The notes beneath the pieces are model-generated. The model did no database searches. It was not told where the DNA came from and saw only the letters and a list, made by a program, of their open reading frames with translations. From Pollenia angustigena (Eukaryota; Arthropoda; Insecta; Diptera; Polleniidae): 64,000 nt of DNA. Below, in pieces: positions 11,616 through 21,778 of the stretch. The stretch lies in assembly GCA_930367215.1 (NCBI GenBank), contig OV884056.1, positions 40,424,308 to 40,488,307 on the forward strand, written 5' to 3'. Within the stretch, counting starts at the first letter, position 1. Each line of letters begins with the position of its first letter. A program made the translations under genes and the position numbers.

Positions 11616-12787
11616 CAGTTGAACTTCTATAAGTCGAACTTCTGTAAGTCGAATTTTCTTTAAGTCGAAGTAAACCAATTCACATGATTTTGTTTCTATA
11701 ACTTAAACTTCTCTTTCTTGTATTTTTCTATAACTTAGAGAGAAGTTTTTGTCTACTACGTGGCCACGCTTCCATAAGTCGAATTTTTTTTAAAAAAATG
11801 TTGTAAAATCTTAATTTTTTTTTTTATTTAAATCTACTTATTATGTACTGTTAATTGTTCGAGTTTTGCACGTTAAAACTTGATCACTAGATTTGATAGA
11901 AAAACAGAAAAATTTGCATCACTGTTACTCATGTAAACTGTCAGTTATGTTCTGTTATTATTCTGCGGAGAAGTCCCGAAAGCAATCGCTATAACTAACA
12001 ACTACTGTTTGTTGGAAGACAAATTAAAACAAAGCAAAGATAATAAATCTGTCATTATCGTAATAGAATTTTGAAAGAGGCTTTTATTCGTATTGAAGAA
12101 GGTAATAAACGTTTTATAGCTCTTCTTGACTGAATTTGTCATATAGCAAAGGCATGGGCATTGATGTCATTGATGTCTCTCAGACTATATCGAATTGCTT
12201 TGAAAAGTTAGGATTCGGTGAGAACTCAATATGGGATGAATAAGAGACCTTTAGTATTGCTGATTGATCAAAGTGATAACTTAATCTTTATTGAAGATGA
12301 CTATGAAGTCTGGAAACGTTTAAGTAGCATAACAAGCAGTTGCACACTTCAAGAGTTTATTGAAGTAGACAACGAGGTAGTTATCTCTGATTTTCCAACT
12401 GACGACGACATTGTTGAAGACTGTGCTCCCGAATGTGTATCGCATGCTGAATGATCTAACGACAGTAGGGATGGGAACTCAGAAGAAGGAAATATAAGAC
12501 AACCTCCCCAGGGAATATAAAAAAAAAAATAGAACACTACACTGCGCTTAATAAATTGAAGGCACTTTTTACTCAAAATAAACAGGAAATTCAATCACAA
12601 TATTTCTTAAAATGAAATCTTTAAATATTTTCATACGTATTTAAAGGAATTAAAATTAAGATAACATTGATACCGAACGCATTTTATATTTGTTGTGCAT
12701 TTATTACAAAATTCTCTAACTCAAAGTTTCTGTAAGTCGAACTTCTTTGTCGGGATAATGGAGTTTCGAGTTATAGAAGTTTAACTG
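11616..12787 (+). mobile_element. pogo/Tigger-like DNA transposon, internally deleted
   Basis: The ends are inverted: CAGTTGAACTTCTATAAGTC at 11616 and the complement of GAGTTATAGAAGTTTAACTG ending at 12787, with TA at 11614-11615 and 12788-12789. Subterminal CTTCTGTAAGTCGAA repeats occur at both ends. CAGT...ACTG termini with CTATAAGTC-type repeats and TA targets are typical of pogo/Tigger. The interior keeps only the 3' part of a transposase gene. Confidence 0.8.
12100..12454 (+). pseudogene. Tigger-type transposase C-terminal remnant
   Basis: Near 12120-12230 the reading shifts between frames, but the pogo/Tigger post-catalytic signature is legible: an IAKAW block followed by DVSQTISNCFEKLGFGE (family pattern W..V...TI.NCF.KAGF). 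From 12218 an open frame runs 78 residues to an acidic C-terminus (VDNEVVISDFPTDDDIVED...), as Tigger proteins do. The N-terminal CENP-B-like DNA-binding domain and the DDE core are absent. Inactive. Confidence 0.7.
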
Positions 12788-13038
12788 TAAATCTTTAAAA
12801 TTATTTTTAATAAAAATGTTTTTAAATATTTTTAAACTAACTGGCTATTTCACGATGTCACACGAACGCTTTCGTTCGGACAAATAATATGTAAAACAGA
12901 AACAAATTCTCAAAGTTGGTTTTTGTTTAAATATAGTTTAACAATAGATTACCCAAAATAAGGACCCGCTGGATCTCAATATTCACAAAAACCGTTCCTG
13001 TACTCTTAATTTGTTTAAATTTGAGCACAAAATATATC

Positions 13039-13280
13039 AGGCGCCAGATTCTGGCAGTCGTGATTGAGTAGTTTCTCGATTCGAAAGCAAATTAATATCT
13101 AATTATTTCAGTCAATACTGAACGAATCGGAATTATTTTTTCAGTGTTGTAAAGCATTAATTTGAGTTTCACAGTACTGAAAAAAAATTTGGATTCATTC
13201 AGCATCGACCGAAAGAATTAAAAATAAAATTGCTTTCGAATCGAGAAAGAACTCGATCACGACTACCAGAATCAGGCCCC
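13039..13280. mobile_element. ~240-bp MITE with GGSGCC..GATTCTGG ends
   Basis: The left arm GCGCCAGATTCTGGCAGTCG through TTCTCGATTCGAAAGCAA is mirrored by TTGCTTTCGAATCGAGAAAG through GACTACCAGAATCAGGCCCC. TIR is about 50 bp with scattered mismatches. No ORF, no certain target duplication. Confidence 0.75.
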
Positions 13281-13469
13281 AGACTTTTAATTCATGCGTA
13301 AATTGTCATTAAATTTTTAGAACTAACAAAACAGTATTTAAATTAAATAAATTGACTAATTTTGTCCCTTCTTTTAAAAAGAAATTATTGACTTAAGTGG
13401 AACAGTTTGTTTACTTAATGACTTGAAAACGGCGTTTTTTCTTAAGCATGAAAGTTGACTACATTTAAG

Positions 13470-13604
13470 GCCTGTTCGTCGATAGCGAATGAAGACTTCG
13501 TTCGCATAAATTACATTTAAAACAAAAACAAATTATAAAATATTGTTTTTGTTTTACGTGTAAGTTATGCGAACGAAGTCTTCATTCGCTATTGACAAAC
13601 AGGC
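13470..13604. mobile_element. 135-bp near-perfect palindromic MITE
   Basis: GCCTGTTCGTCGATAGCGAA at the left pairs with TTCGCTATTGACAAACAGGC at the right; pairing continues through TGAAGACTTCGTTCGCATAA and AAACAAAAACAA almost to the centre, giving ~60-bp arms. Confidence 0.75.
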
Positions 13605-13720
13605 AATTAGAATAATATCACATTTAAAAGGATAATAAAACAAACAAAAAAATAATATAATGTCTATCCATGTGCAATCGTGCAACTTTTTCAACTCCGT
13701 TTTCTTGCCTACATCGCTTA

Positions 13721-14147
13721 AGCTGCCCACACACGAGTGATTTGTGCTCTACGTCTTTTGCTCACAAATCACAAGTAATTAAACATTTTTAATTTCTTGT
13801 GATTTGTTCGATGTGTTAGTGGGCTTGTGCGCGAACACTTTATAATTTCTTCATTTTAGTGTTCAACGAAACGTCAAATTTATCTATTGCGGAGATGCTA
13901 TTTCCATATTATTTAATAAAATTACATTTGTAGGCCTATTTATTATTATGGTCCATTTGCGTCCATTTGCTTCTCTTTTAATTTTGTTTTTTTTTGTTGT
14001 GAACACAAATATCAAAAGTGCAATTGCATCATCCGATTTACAAGTAATATTTTCTTTTTCACGTTAAAGGTTTTTGTGTATTCGTCGTATGTGGAAAGTT
14101 GGTAAGCGAACGAATCACATGCATAAATCACTCGTGTGTGGACAGCT
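13721..14147. mobile_element. MITE with AGCTGCCCACACACGAGTG ends, TTA target
   Basis: AGCTGCCCACACACGAGTGA at 13721 is mirrored by TCACTCGTGTGTGGACAGCT ending at 14147, a ~27-bp TIR. The element is flanked by TTA at 13718-13720 and 14148-14150, the 3-bp duplication typical of PIF/Harbinger. Non-coding, 427 bp. Superfamily assignment rests only on the TSD. Confidence 0.75.
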
Positions 14148-14150
14148 TTA

Positions 14151-14817
14151 CTTACGAACAAAATGTTGCATGTAAAAGTTTCGGCATTAATTGTATCATG
14201 TAAACCCAGTTACAGTGGACAAGAACTCCTTTAGATTAATAAAGCTGATATTCTAAAATGATTAGCAAACTTTTAAAGCCGAAAGTGGATTTGATTTTAA
14301 ACAATTTTAACCATGTTGCTCTGTGTGAAACTGGTCATGATTTTTTTTTTTTTTTTTAATGTGTTCAACAAAAAGTATTATATAAATGCACCGTGTAATA
14401 AAGCTATAAAACAATATTCCAAAAATACAATACCCTTATCCATTTAATTTATTTTCAACAATAGATATCATATTTTGTTCCCTCATGGCTATAAAAAAAG
14501 TTTTATTTAGAAACAATTTTCACTATTTTATTTTTATTTAAAAAAATATACATAAATATAGAAAAGAATGTTAACCATACAAAATGTTTATCTCCAGGCT
14601 ATCAATTCAACATGATATCTAATATTTATTTTAAATATTTAAAGCTAATTAACAAAGTTAATTTAACTTTGCTCTGAACATTTTTATAAAAGAAAGCAAA
14701 CAAATAATTTTTGTTATCAAAACTATTTTCCATAAATCATCACAAAATCATTTTAATATTTTTAACATTTTGCTATAAAACTAAACCGCAATACATCAAG
14801 CGAACGTATAGCATTCT
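14151..14817. other. Unassigned A+T-rich sequence
   Basis: Includes a T-run at about 14341-14358. No gene, RNA or terminal repeats recognised. Confidence 0.4.
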
Positions 14818-14819
14818 GC

Positions 14820-15568
14820 TAGGAACACAACTAGGACGAGCGACGAATTATTCGCAACGAATATTCGTCACCAGAAATAGAACACATTGGTGTATATGAA
14901 AGTACACACGATCATTGCGTAGACCGAAATTCGTCGTGCGTAACGAACTCTGCGATAGGTTTATTTCTATTTCTTACGCAGACGAACGACGAACAAATTG
15001 GCAAAGGGACAGCGCAGCATGATAGCAAAGTCCAATATTTATGAAATATGTAAAGAATTTCAGCGACAATTCGCTTCTATTGCGAACTTGGTTAAAATTC
15101 GCGAAAAAAATTGCAAAAATTGCATAAAATTGATTTAAAGTCCCTTAAACTATAAGAAATGGCTAAAATTCGGTAAAAACTGTTAAATTAGCGGAAATTC
15201 GCTAAAATCTGCTAACAGCGGCATGATAACAAAGTCTACTATTTATTATAAATCGTTAAAGCTGTAAAGAATCAGAAAACTTACAGGAACAAATCGCGAA
15301 CATGGCTGAAATTCGCGAAAAATTGCAAAATTTGAAACAAACCCAGAAACTAATTTGAGATCGCAAAATCGAAATGCAGAACACCAAAAATGCTGAAGTA
15401 ATGCATTTCGAGTGGATTTGGATTCTAGAACGCACCCGATTAATAGTTTTTTATAAATTAGAAAAATTTTAGGTTCACGCACTTATTGACGAATTTACGC
15501 AACGAATTCTTGCCGACGAATTCGTCGTACTATGCGAAATTCGTCGTTCGTCCCAGTTGTGTTTATAC
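14820..15568. mobile_element. ~750-bp element with AACACAACTRGGACGARCGACGAA ends and internal duplication
   Basis: The left AACACAACTAGGACGAGCGA is mirrored by the right TCGTTCGTCCCAGTTGTGTT. Many extra CGAATTCGTCG-type motifs lie near both ends. Inside, two diverged ~205-bp direct units start GCATGATAGCAAAGTC (15017) and GCATGATAACAAAGTC (about 15222), each followed by GCGAACNTGG..AAATTCGCGAAAAA. No transposase. Confidence 0.65.
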
Positions 15569-15851
15569 CATTAGAAATGTGTTCACCCTCCACTACCGCA
15601 AAAGGTAAGTGAGTTTGTAATTGCGTTTATTACACCAAGGAATATTCATTGAAGATTTCATAAGGAATATATAGTAATTTTAAGTGCAAAAGGACGTTAG
15701 AGGAAGCAAACAACTTTACAAAATCAATAACAACAAGGCGTTCTTGGCGTTTGAATTTCTTTAACAGGGTATAAGAAATAATTTTGTACACAAAATATTT
15801 TAGTTGAAATAATATTAAAAAAATAAATTTTTTGCAAAGGAAAATATTTTA

Positions 15852-16022
15852 TTAAACTGGAAAAGCATCCAAATACGCTTGCAAGTATCCAGTCTTAACT
15901 TCAAGTGCGACCAAGTCTTCAAAGAGCTGATCTTTCACTCCGCTAGGACGAGATGTGCTTAAAAAGTCATGCTCTCATAGAGTAACTCCAACTTTGGATT
16001 GTTGATTTAAAGATTCTATTAC
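15852..16022 (-). pseudogene. Coding-like C-terminal remnant of unrecognised protein
   Basis: On the minus strand 57 codons run from 16022 to a TAA at 15854-15852, with one internal TGA (codon 16). The last 40 residues, ending TGYLQAYLDAFPV, have a balanced composition with charged and aliphatic residues (DQLFEDLVALEVKTG), unlike the Lys/Phe/Ile-rich spurious frames nearby. The stop overlaps an AATAAA polyadenylation signal (TTTAATAAAA). It could be the 3' exon of a host gene, a processed pseudogene or the tail of a transposase. I do not recognise the family, and no credible splice acceptor is obvious. Confidence 0.35.
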
Positions 16023-16069
16023 TTATTCTTGAGCCTACATAAGGCAGTTTCAGTAAATAAATAAAAAAA

Positions 16070-16860
16070 AGTTAGAGTGCTATATTCGGCTGTGCCGAAT
16101 CTTTGATGCCCTCCACCGAAAGTTCGAATGTTAAAGGAGTAATATCTGTATGATGTTATTATTATTATCTTTAACTGTGACGATTTGTTATTAATTATGG
16201 TTTTAGGCGACTAAACTGTTTTCCGATAGTAGGGTTTATATGGGGCCTAGGGTAAATTATGGACCGATCATCACGAAATTTCACAGCGTCATTTCTAGTC
16301 CTTTAAAACTGTGAGGTACCAATTTCTGTTATGATAGCATTATTAATTATGGTTTAGGTGCACTAAAGTGTTTTCCGGGAGTAGTGTTTATATGGGGTTT
16401 AGGGTAAATTATGGACTGATCTTCACGAAATTTAAAGCGTGATTTCCAGTCAAATAAAACAAATTTTTGCAAAATCTTATCTCATTCCGTGCCTTGTTCC
16501 AGCATTTTTGTAGGTGGTGGCTCCCCATTTTGATTCATAGCTCTGGTCCTACTGAACCGATTTTGCTGGATTTCAATCCCAAACTGCTTAGGATAACTAC
16601 AAGCAATTTGGCACCAAGTTTGTTCATTTCTTTTGAGTTCTTCGAAAGTGAGCGTGTTTTCAACAGACGGACAGACGGACAGACGGACAGACAGACGGGC
16701 TTGGCTAAATCGACTTAGAATTACTAAAGGACCCAGAATATATATACTTTATGGGGTCTGAGATAAATAATAAAAAAGTTTCACACGGAATGACAAACTT
16801 AATATACCCTCTTCACAACTAATTGTGGTGAAGGCTATAAAAATTGTGTAAAAAATATTT
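16070..16860 (+). repeat. mini-me-like dispersed repeat (GTCY and TA microsatellites)
   Basis: Opens with TATTCGGCTGTGCCGAATCT, carries two diverged copies of a block with ATGGGGYYTAGGGTAAATTATGGAC (about 16241 and 16393), then an ACGGACAGACGGACAGAC microsatellite (16668-16696), a core TTGGCTAAATCGACTTAGAA, a short TA repeat, ACTTTATGGGGTCTGAGA and AATATACCCTCTTC. Drosophila mini-me elements have a conserved core between GTCY and TA repeats; I assign the class on that basis. Non-coding. Confidence 0.6.
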
Positions 16861-17826
16861 ATTTATTTTTTTTTTTTGGTAGAGTGTACCAAAGATTCGC
16901 TACAGCTAAATATATCACATGTTAATTTTCTACGTTTTTTTGTTTTAGAAAAACCACTAAAAATATGTTACACGTTTACATTTAAAATGAATGGATGAAT
17001 GACCTGTTTTAAAGTCAAACACTTTTCTAATAAATGAGGTTTTGTTTTTTTTTTTTACAAACATCAAATAATGACTTTAATTAATTTGAAATCAAAAACC
17101 ATTTTGTTTTAAATGTTAAAAAAACACACACACACAATACACAATTCATAACAGGAAAAACTAAACCCAACAAACTCGTAAGCCCTGCTCGGTGTAAAAA
17201 AAGAAAACAGAATAGAATAGAGGGCATGAAAACTAATCCTTTCAGAAACACATGTTGTTTTAATGAGCGAGCGTCTATAGAATGAATGAAAAGAAACCAC
17301 ATTTGTGGAATGCATAATGTGGTTACGCCAACATTGATAAATATACATACATACGTCAGATTTTCATTTATGAAAGAAAAAAAAGAAGAAGAACATGGAA
17401 GAGATAAGCATATGAAAAAACATGATAGATGAATAAACGGTGGCTTAATGTATGTAGCTAAATAAAACAGACAATAAAACATTTGCAATAATGGGATATA
17501 CGGATTGATGGGGTTATTGCGAGGGTTTTACACCGCCTACCACTACCAGAGGTGAATGAGGGTATTTTTAAGGTTTTTAATTCTGTGAATAAGACCAGAA
17601 ACTATTTATCCAAGATGTTAAATAAGAAACTGATTTTCGTTAAATGAGTACATCTAAATCTAGTAAGGCATTCTTGTCTATTGGTCTGTTTAAAACAAAA
17701 ACAGGTATGGATTTTTGTTTGATATTCGGCAGAAATATGAGTGATAAAGGTATCGGCTAAAAATAACTATTAAATTCTATTGCGATATGGATTTTCCGGG
17801 GATTATTTAAGATGCGCTGACCGTGC
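16861..17826. other. Unassigned sequence, possibly host intronic
   Basis: Contains a CA microsatellite (about 17126-17136) and a 135-codon minus-strand ORF (17081-17488) that is hydrophobic and Cys/Phe-rich, with no recognisable domain. I regard it as spurious. Confidence 0.4.
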
Positions 17827-17967
17827 ACTGACCGCGTTTCGAATAATGAAGTCCTGAGACTTGTGAATGTCGAACATCAGAAAATAAGATCTATGAAAAC
17901 ACAAAAAACATCTTATTTAGGTCACATAATTAGAAATGGAAAATATCTCGTTGAAATTCTAGAGCAG
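17827..17967 (+). pseudogene. Non-LTR retrotransposon ORF2 3' fragment (post-RT region)
   Basis: A 47-codon frame without stops reads TDRVSNNEVLRLVNVEHQ, then RSMKTQKTSYLGHIIRN and GKYLVEILEQ. The NEEVL..V.....ELL..IK.RK..YLGHIMRN.KY pattern is the conserved segment after the RT domain in many LINE ORF2 proteins (RTE-like and related). Upstream catalytic parts are missing and the frame closes soon after. It lies ~100 bp outside the LOA-like LINE and belongs to a different family. Confidence 0.6.
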
Positions 17968-18063
17968 TTCTGGCACATCTGTATTTAATACCTATTCCGG
18001 ATTATTGATTGCAGTTGTTTCTCTTTGTTAATTTGTATGTGATGCTTGGAGCAAATTCTGGTT

Positions 18064-18074
18064 TTCTGATGATA
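18064..18074. repeat. Target-site duplication of the LINE, 3' side
   Basis: TTCTGATGATA here is identical to 23547-23557. The two copies bracket 18075-23546 exactly, next to the simple-repeat tail, as target-primed reverse transcription predicts. Confidence 0.85.
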
Positions 18075-18092
18075 GGTTAGGTTAGGTTAAAT
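18075..18092 (-). repeat. 3' simple-repeat tail of the LINE
   Basis: GGTTAGGTTAGGTTA on the plus strand, i.e. three CCTAA-type units at the 3' end of the element, instead of poly(A). Short tandem tails of this kind occur in several LINE clades. The unit happens to equal the canonical insect telomere motif TTAGG, but the position identifies it as a LINE tail. Confidence 0.75.
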
Positions 18093-18187
18093 GGGTAGCC
18101 GTCACGAAGACGACTCACTTGGGTCCTTATAGCGGTCCCTTTGTGATACCCCTAGCCAGTGACAAGGGCCAGCCAGTATCCACCAGA

Positions 18188-21100
18188 CTATTCCCCAGAG
18201 GTCACCGCAGTCTCGAACCACCCCGATTCCCTGCAGAACAGGGAGATCGATTTCAGTCCCGCATTGGACAAATCGTCCAGACATGGCAATTCCGGTCTCC
18301 CAAAATGCCTCAACCTAACGCCCGCCAGACCGGGGCATTGACAGAGGAAGTGAAACACCGTCTCCTCCTCCTCCTCATCATGACAACTCCTGCAGTAGTC
18401 ATTATACTCAAGACCCATCCTCCTAGCATGAGTCCCTATCACCCAGTGACCCGTGATAACCGATATCACTGTCCTTATCCGGTCCCTGCCGAGACCGAGT
18501 AGTACGCGCGTTTTCGCCGCGTCATAGCCAGGCCATAGAGTCCTGGCCATCAAACAGGTATGCTCGCCCTGCCATCTCCCCTGAGCCCTTCTGTACGACT
18601 CCCGTCTGATGAGAGTCCTGCAGCGGGCCATTGAAGTGCCAATTAGGCCGTCGACGAACATGTCGTCCAAGAGACAGCCTTGTTTGGCCAGACTGTCCGC
18701 AGTATGGTTGCCCAGGAGCCCACTGTGTCCTGGTACCCATGTCAGCGATACACTGGAATGTTTCGCGATCTCATTTAGAGACATCCGGCATTCCACTGTC
18801 AACATAGATGTCGTAAAGACACCAGCCAGAGCTGCAATGGCAGCCTTGCTGTCCGTAAATATACATATATCCCTCGATATACGATAGTACTTCAGCCAGT
18901 TTGCCGCCCGCTTTATGGCAGAGATTTCCGCCTGCAGCACACTACTGCCATCTGGCAGCCTAAAAGAGACCCTGATGTCCAATTCTTCGATGAAGAAACC
19001 TCCACCCACTCTGTCGCCCATCCTGGAACCATCGGTGTAGACCCGCAGGGTCGGCTCCAGAGATCGCGTATTATCGAGCAGCTCATCATAGCTACCATGA
19101 TGAACCGTGAACAAAGCACCGAAAAAGGGTTCCGGAGTGCAATAGTCCAGCCCCGCCAGGTCGTATGATGCGTGAAGCGTGACCCTGGCATGACCATAGT
19201 TCCGCGTAGACCACAGGCCCACCGCCCCCAGTCTCATAGCGGAAGTCAAGGCCTGTTGTTCGGCCATGATATCAATCGGCAACCAGTCTAGCATAGTAAA
19301 CAGTGCCTTCGTCGGTGTCGAGCGGAGTGATCCCGTGATCATCAGCGCAGCCAACCTATATACTTTCTCAAGCATCCTGCAGTACCGTCCCCTTTCCACG
19401 GCAGGCCACCACACTATGACCCCATAGAAGAGAATCGGTTTTACCACCGCTTCAAAGATCCATTCGACACCCCTGGGGCCCAGGCCCCAGCTCCTGCCCA
19501 AGGATCTCTTGCAGGTGTATAAGGCCACAATAGCCCTATCAACCCTCGTCCGAACGTTGAGTTCCCATGATAGTTTGCTATCGAGAATTACGCCCAAATA
19601 TTTGGCACTGTTCGAGAGCCTCAGCTCCGTGCCGTTTAGCCTAGGAAGCCTAAAGTTGCCAACCTTGTACTTCCTGGTAAAGAGTACCAACTCAGTTTTC
19701 TGTGGATTGACACCAAGTCCACAGGAAATGCTCCAAGAGCTTAGAATCTGCAATGCAGATTCCATACAATGGGACAGTGTGTCCAGGTGTTTACCCGCGA
19801 CCGCCACCGCCACGTCATCCGCATACGCGACGGTTTTTATCCCTAATCTGTCGAACCGACCCAGCAAAGTGTTCACCGTCAGGTTCCACAGTAGAGGGGA
19901 GAGAACCCCACCTTGCGGGGTGCCCCTGTGCACAAATCTGCAAACATTAGTAGCACCCATTGTGGATTCAATGATCCTATTATCGAGTAGATTACCAATA
20001 AATCTACAAATTACATCGTCAACCCCAACCTCCCTCATCGACTCCAAGATGGAGTTGGGTTTGACATTATTGAAAGCTCCCTCAATGTCCAGAAAGGCCA
20101 CAAGTGAGTATTCCCGAAATTCAAGGGATTTCTCAATGTAGCCGACCAGTGAGTGGAGCGCCGTCTCTACAGACTTGCCCTTGGTGTAGGCATGCTGCGA
20201 TGAAGAGAGCAAATGTCTAGGAATAGACATCCTCAGATGAATATCAATGACCCTTTCAAGGGTCTTGAGAAGAAATGACGACAGGCTAATTGGCCTGTAG
20301 TCCTTAGGTCTGGTGTGGGATGCTTTACCTCCCTTTGGGATGAAAACAACCCTACATCTAGTCCATCGGATGGGAACGTACGAGAATCTAATACATTCCG
20401 TATAAATAGCGGACAGCCAAGGAACCAGAAGCCCCGCGTTCTTTTGAAGGTCGGCCGGAATAATACCGTCCGGACCAGGAGCCTTAAAGGAGTCGAAGCT
20501 CCTTATCGCCCAATTGAGCCTATCATAGCACAGAGAAATGGACACGGGTCCAGGCTCTGATAGGCAGTTGATCTTCCGTGGTGTTGGAAGGGAATTGCCA
20601 GGAAAGTGCGTGTCAATTAACACCTCCAGCGTCTCCTGACTATTCGTAGTCCAGCTACCATCAGCTTTCTGAATGTAGCTAGGGACAGTCGGGCAAGAAG
20701 CCATTATTTTGCGCAACCGGTTTGTCTCAGAGGAGCCTTCCACGCCGCTGCAGAAGTTCCTCCAGGCATTCCGTTTCGCCGATCTAACCAAATTCTTGAA
20801 CCTATTCAATGCCGACTTATAATCCGCCCAGTTTCCCAGTCGTTTAGCCATATTGAATAACCTACGACAGTCTCTGCGAGACTGTGCAATCTCAGGGCTC
20901 CACCATGGTGGCTTGCCCCCCTTTTTCCTAACCACTGGCCTACAGGCCAGTGCCGTTGCCTGACGCAGTGCCCCCGATAGGAATTCCACTGCCATTTCAG
21001 TCTCCGTAATGCCACTAATGACAGGGACTGAGCCCAGAGAATCAGCGAGTAGACTAGCCTGATAGTCCCACCTCGTTCTCCTCCTATTCACAAAAGTACA

Positions 21101-21778
21101 CACCCCCAAGGGGGGTGGACCTAATTGAAACTCAACATACCTGTGGTCCGAAAAAGAACAGTCATTTGAGACCGCCCAGTTACTTATTAAGTCGGAGTGT
21201 TCCGAGCTGACTAATGTCACATCAAGAACCTCCTGCCTATTAGCTACAATGAACGTAGGTTCCGCGCCTATGTTTGCTATTTCCAAATTACTGCTACAGA
21301 TAAAAGAAAATAGCGACTCACCTCTAGAGTTGGTGTTGGTGCTGCCCCACGTGATGTGGTGCGCATTAGCGTCAGCACAGATAACCACCGGGGTACCCAT
21401 GGAGCCGGCTTTGGCTACCAAGCCACGAACAAGCCCATTAGGTGGCCCATTGTCCTGGTCATGTGCCATATAGCCCGAGACGATCCAGATCGGCATGTCG
21501 CCCATCTCTAGGGCCGCTGAAGTTGTGTCTTCATCACTGAAATCAGAAAGAATGAAGATATCCAGCGTGTTTTTAGCCAAAATACAAGATCTAATTTTAC
21601 CTGTTGCTTTGGCATATAGGAGCTTATAGCCCTTGAGGTTTAATCCGCAAACCCGATCCTTGTGGATCCATGGCTCTTGGATCATTATTAGCTCCTCCTC
21701 TCTCTCTACCACCCGGAGGAGCAGTGCAGCGGATGCTGCCTTAGAGTGGTGAAGGTTTATCTGTGTCACCTTCACCAT
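18188..21778 (-). CDS. LINE ORF2: endonuclease, reverse transcriptase, RNase H
   Basis: I take the ATG at 21778 as start because the frame upstream only overlaps ORF1 out of frame and the endonuclease fold begins at once (VTQINLHHSKAA). The product is 1196 aa. Endonuclease ~4-220: QEPW (E35), CADANAHH (D136, N138), SDHR (D211, H212). RT ~430-740: KAPGPDGI, D564 in AFLDIEGAF, GTPQGGVLSP, YADD 652-655. RNase H ~910-1040: D916 in YTDGS, E951, D976 in FTDSKAA, H1018 in WVPGHSG and D1028 in TADSLAK. A Cys/His cluster follows at 1129-1148 (CRSC...H..C.C). All catalytic motifs look intact. It would nick the target, copy its RNA from the free 3' end and remove the RNA. Confidence 0.93.
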   Translation of the reverse strand: MVKVTQINLHHSKAASAALLLRVVEREEELIMIQEPWIHKDRVCGLNLKGYKLLYAKATGKIRSCILAKNTLDIFILSDFSDEDTTSAALEMGDMPIWIVSGYMAHDQDNGPPNGLVRGLVAKAGSMGTPVVICADANAHHITWGSTNTNSRGESLFSFICSSNLEIANIGAEPTFIVANRQEVLDVTLVSSEHSDLISNWAVSNDCSFSDHRYVEFQLGPPPLGVCTFVNRRRTRWDYQASLLADSLGSVPVISGITETEMAVEFLSGALRQATALACRPVVRKKGGKPPWWSPEIAQSRRDCRRLFNMAKRLGNWADYKSALNRFKNLVRSAKRNAWRNFCSGVEGSSETNRLRKIMASCPTVPSYIQKADGSWTTNSQETLEVLIDTHFPGNSLPTPRKINCLSEPGPVSISLCYDRLNWAIRSFDSFKAPGPDGIIPADLQKNAGLLVPWLSAIYTECIRFSYVPIRWTRCRVVFIPKGGKASHTRPKDYRPISLSSFLLKTLERVIDIHLRMSIPRHLLSSSQHAYTKGKSVETALHSLVGYIEKSLEFREYSLVAFLDIEGAFNNVKPNSILESMREVGVDDVICRFIGNLLDNRIIESTMGATNVCRFVHRGTPQGGVLSPLLWNLTVNTLLGRFDRLGIKTVAYADDVAVAVAGKHLDTLSHCMESALQILSSWSISCGLGVNPQKTELVLFTRKYKVGNFRLPRLNGTELRLSNSAKYLGVILDSKLSWELNVRTRVDRAIVALYTCKRSLGRSWGLGPRGVEWIFEAVVKPILFYGVIVWWPAVERGRYCRMLEKVYRLAALMITGSLRSTPTKALFTMLDWLPIDIMAEQQALTSAMRLGAVGLWSTRNYGHARVTLHASYDLAGLDYCTPEPFFGALFTVHHGSYDELLDNTRSLEPTLRVYTDGSRMGDRVGGGFFIEELDIRVSFRLPDGSSVLQAEISAIKRAANWLKYYRISRDICIFTDSKAAIAALAGVFTTSMLTVECRMSLNEIAKHSSVSLTWVPGHSGLLGNHTADSLAKQGCLLDDMFVDGLIGTSMARCRTLIRRESYRRAQGRWQGEHTCLMARTLWPGYDAAKTRVLLGLGRDRIRTVISVITGHWVIGTHARRMGLEYNDYCRSCHDEEEEETVFHFLCQCPGLAGVRLRHFGRPELPCLDDLSNAGLKSISLFCRESGWFETAVTSGE

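Noticed and set aside
17081..17488. 135-codon minus-strand ORF rich in Cys, Phe and Leu
   Set aside because: No domain, overlaps a CA microsatellite, and composition is that of random A+T-rich DNA read in a favourable frame.
18075..18092. TTAGG repeats as telomere or interstitial telomere sequence
   Set aside because: Only three units, exactly at the 3' end of a LINE next to its TSD; Diptera lack TTAGG telomeres.
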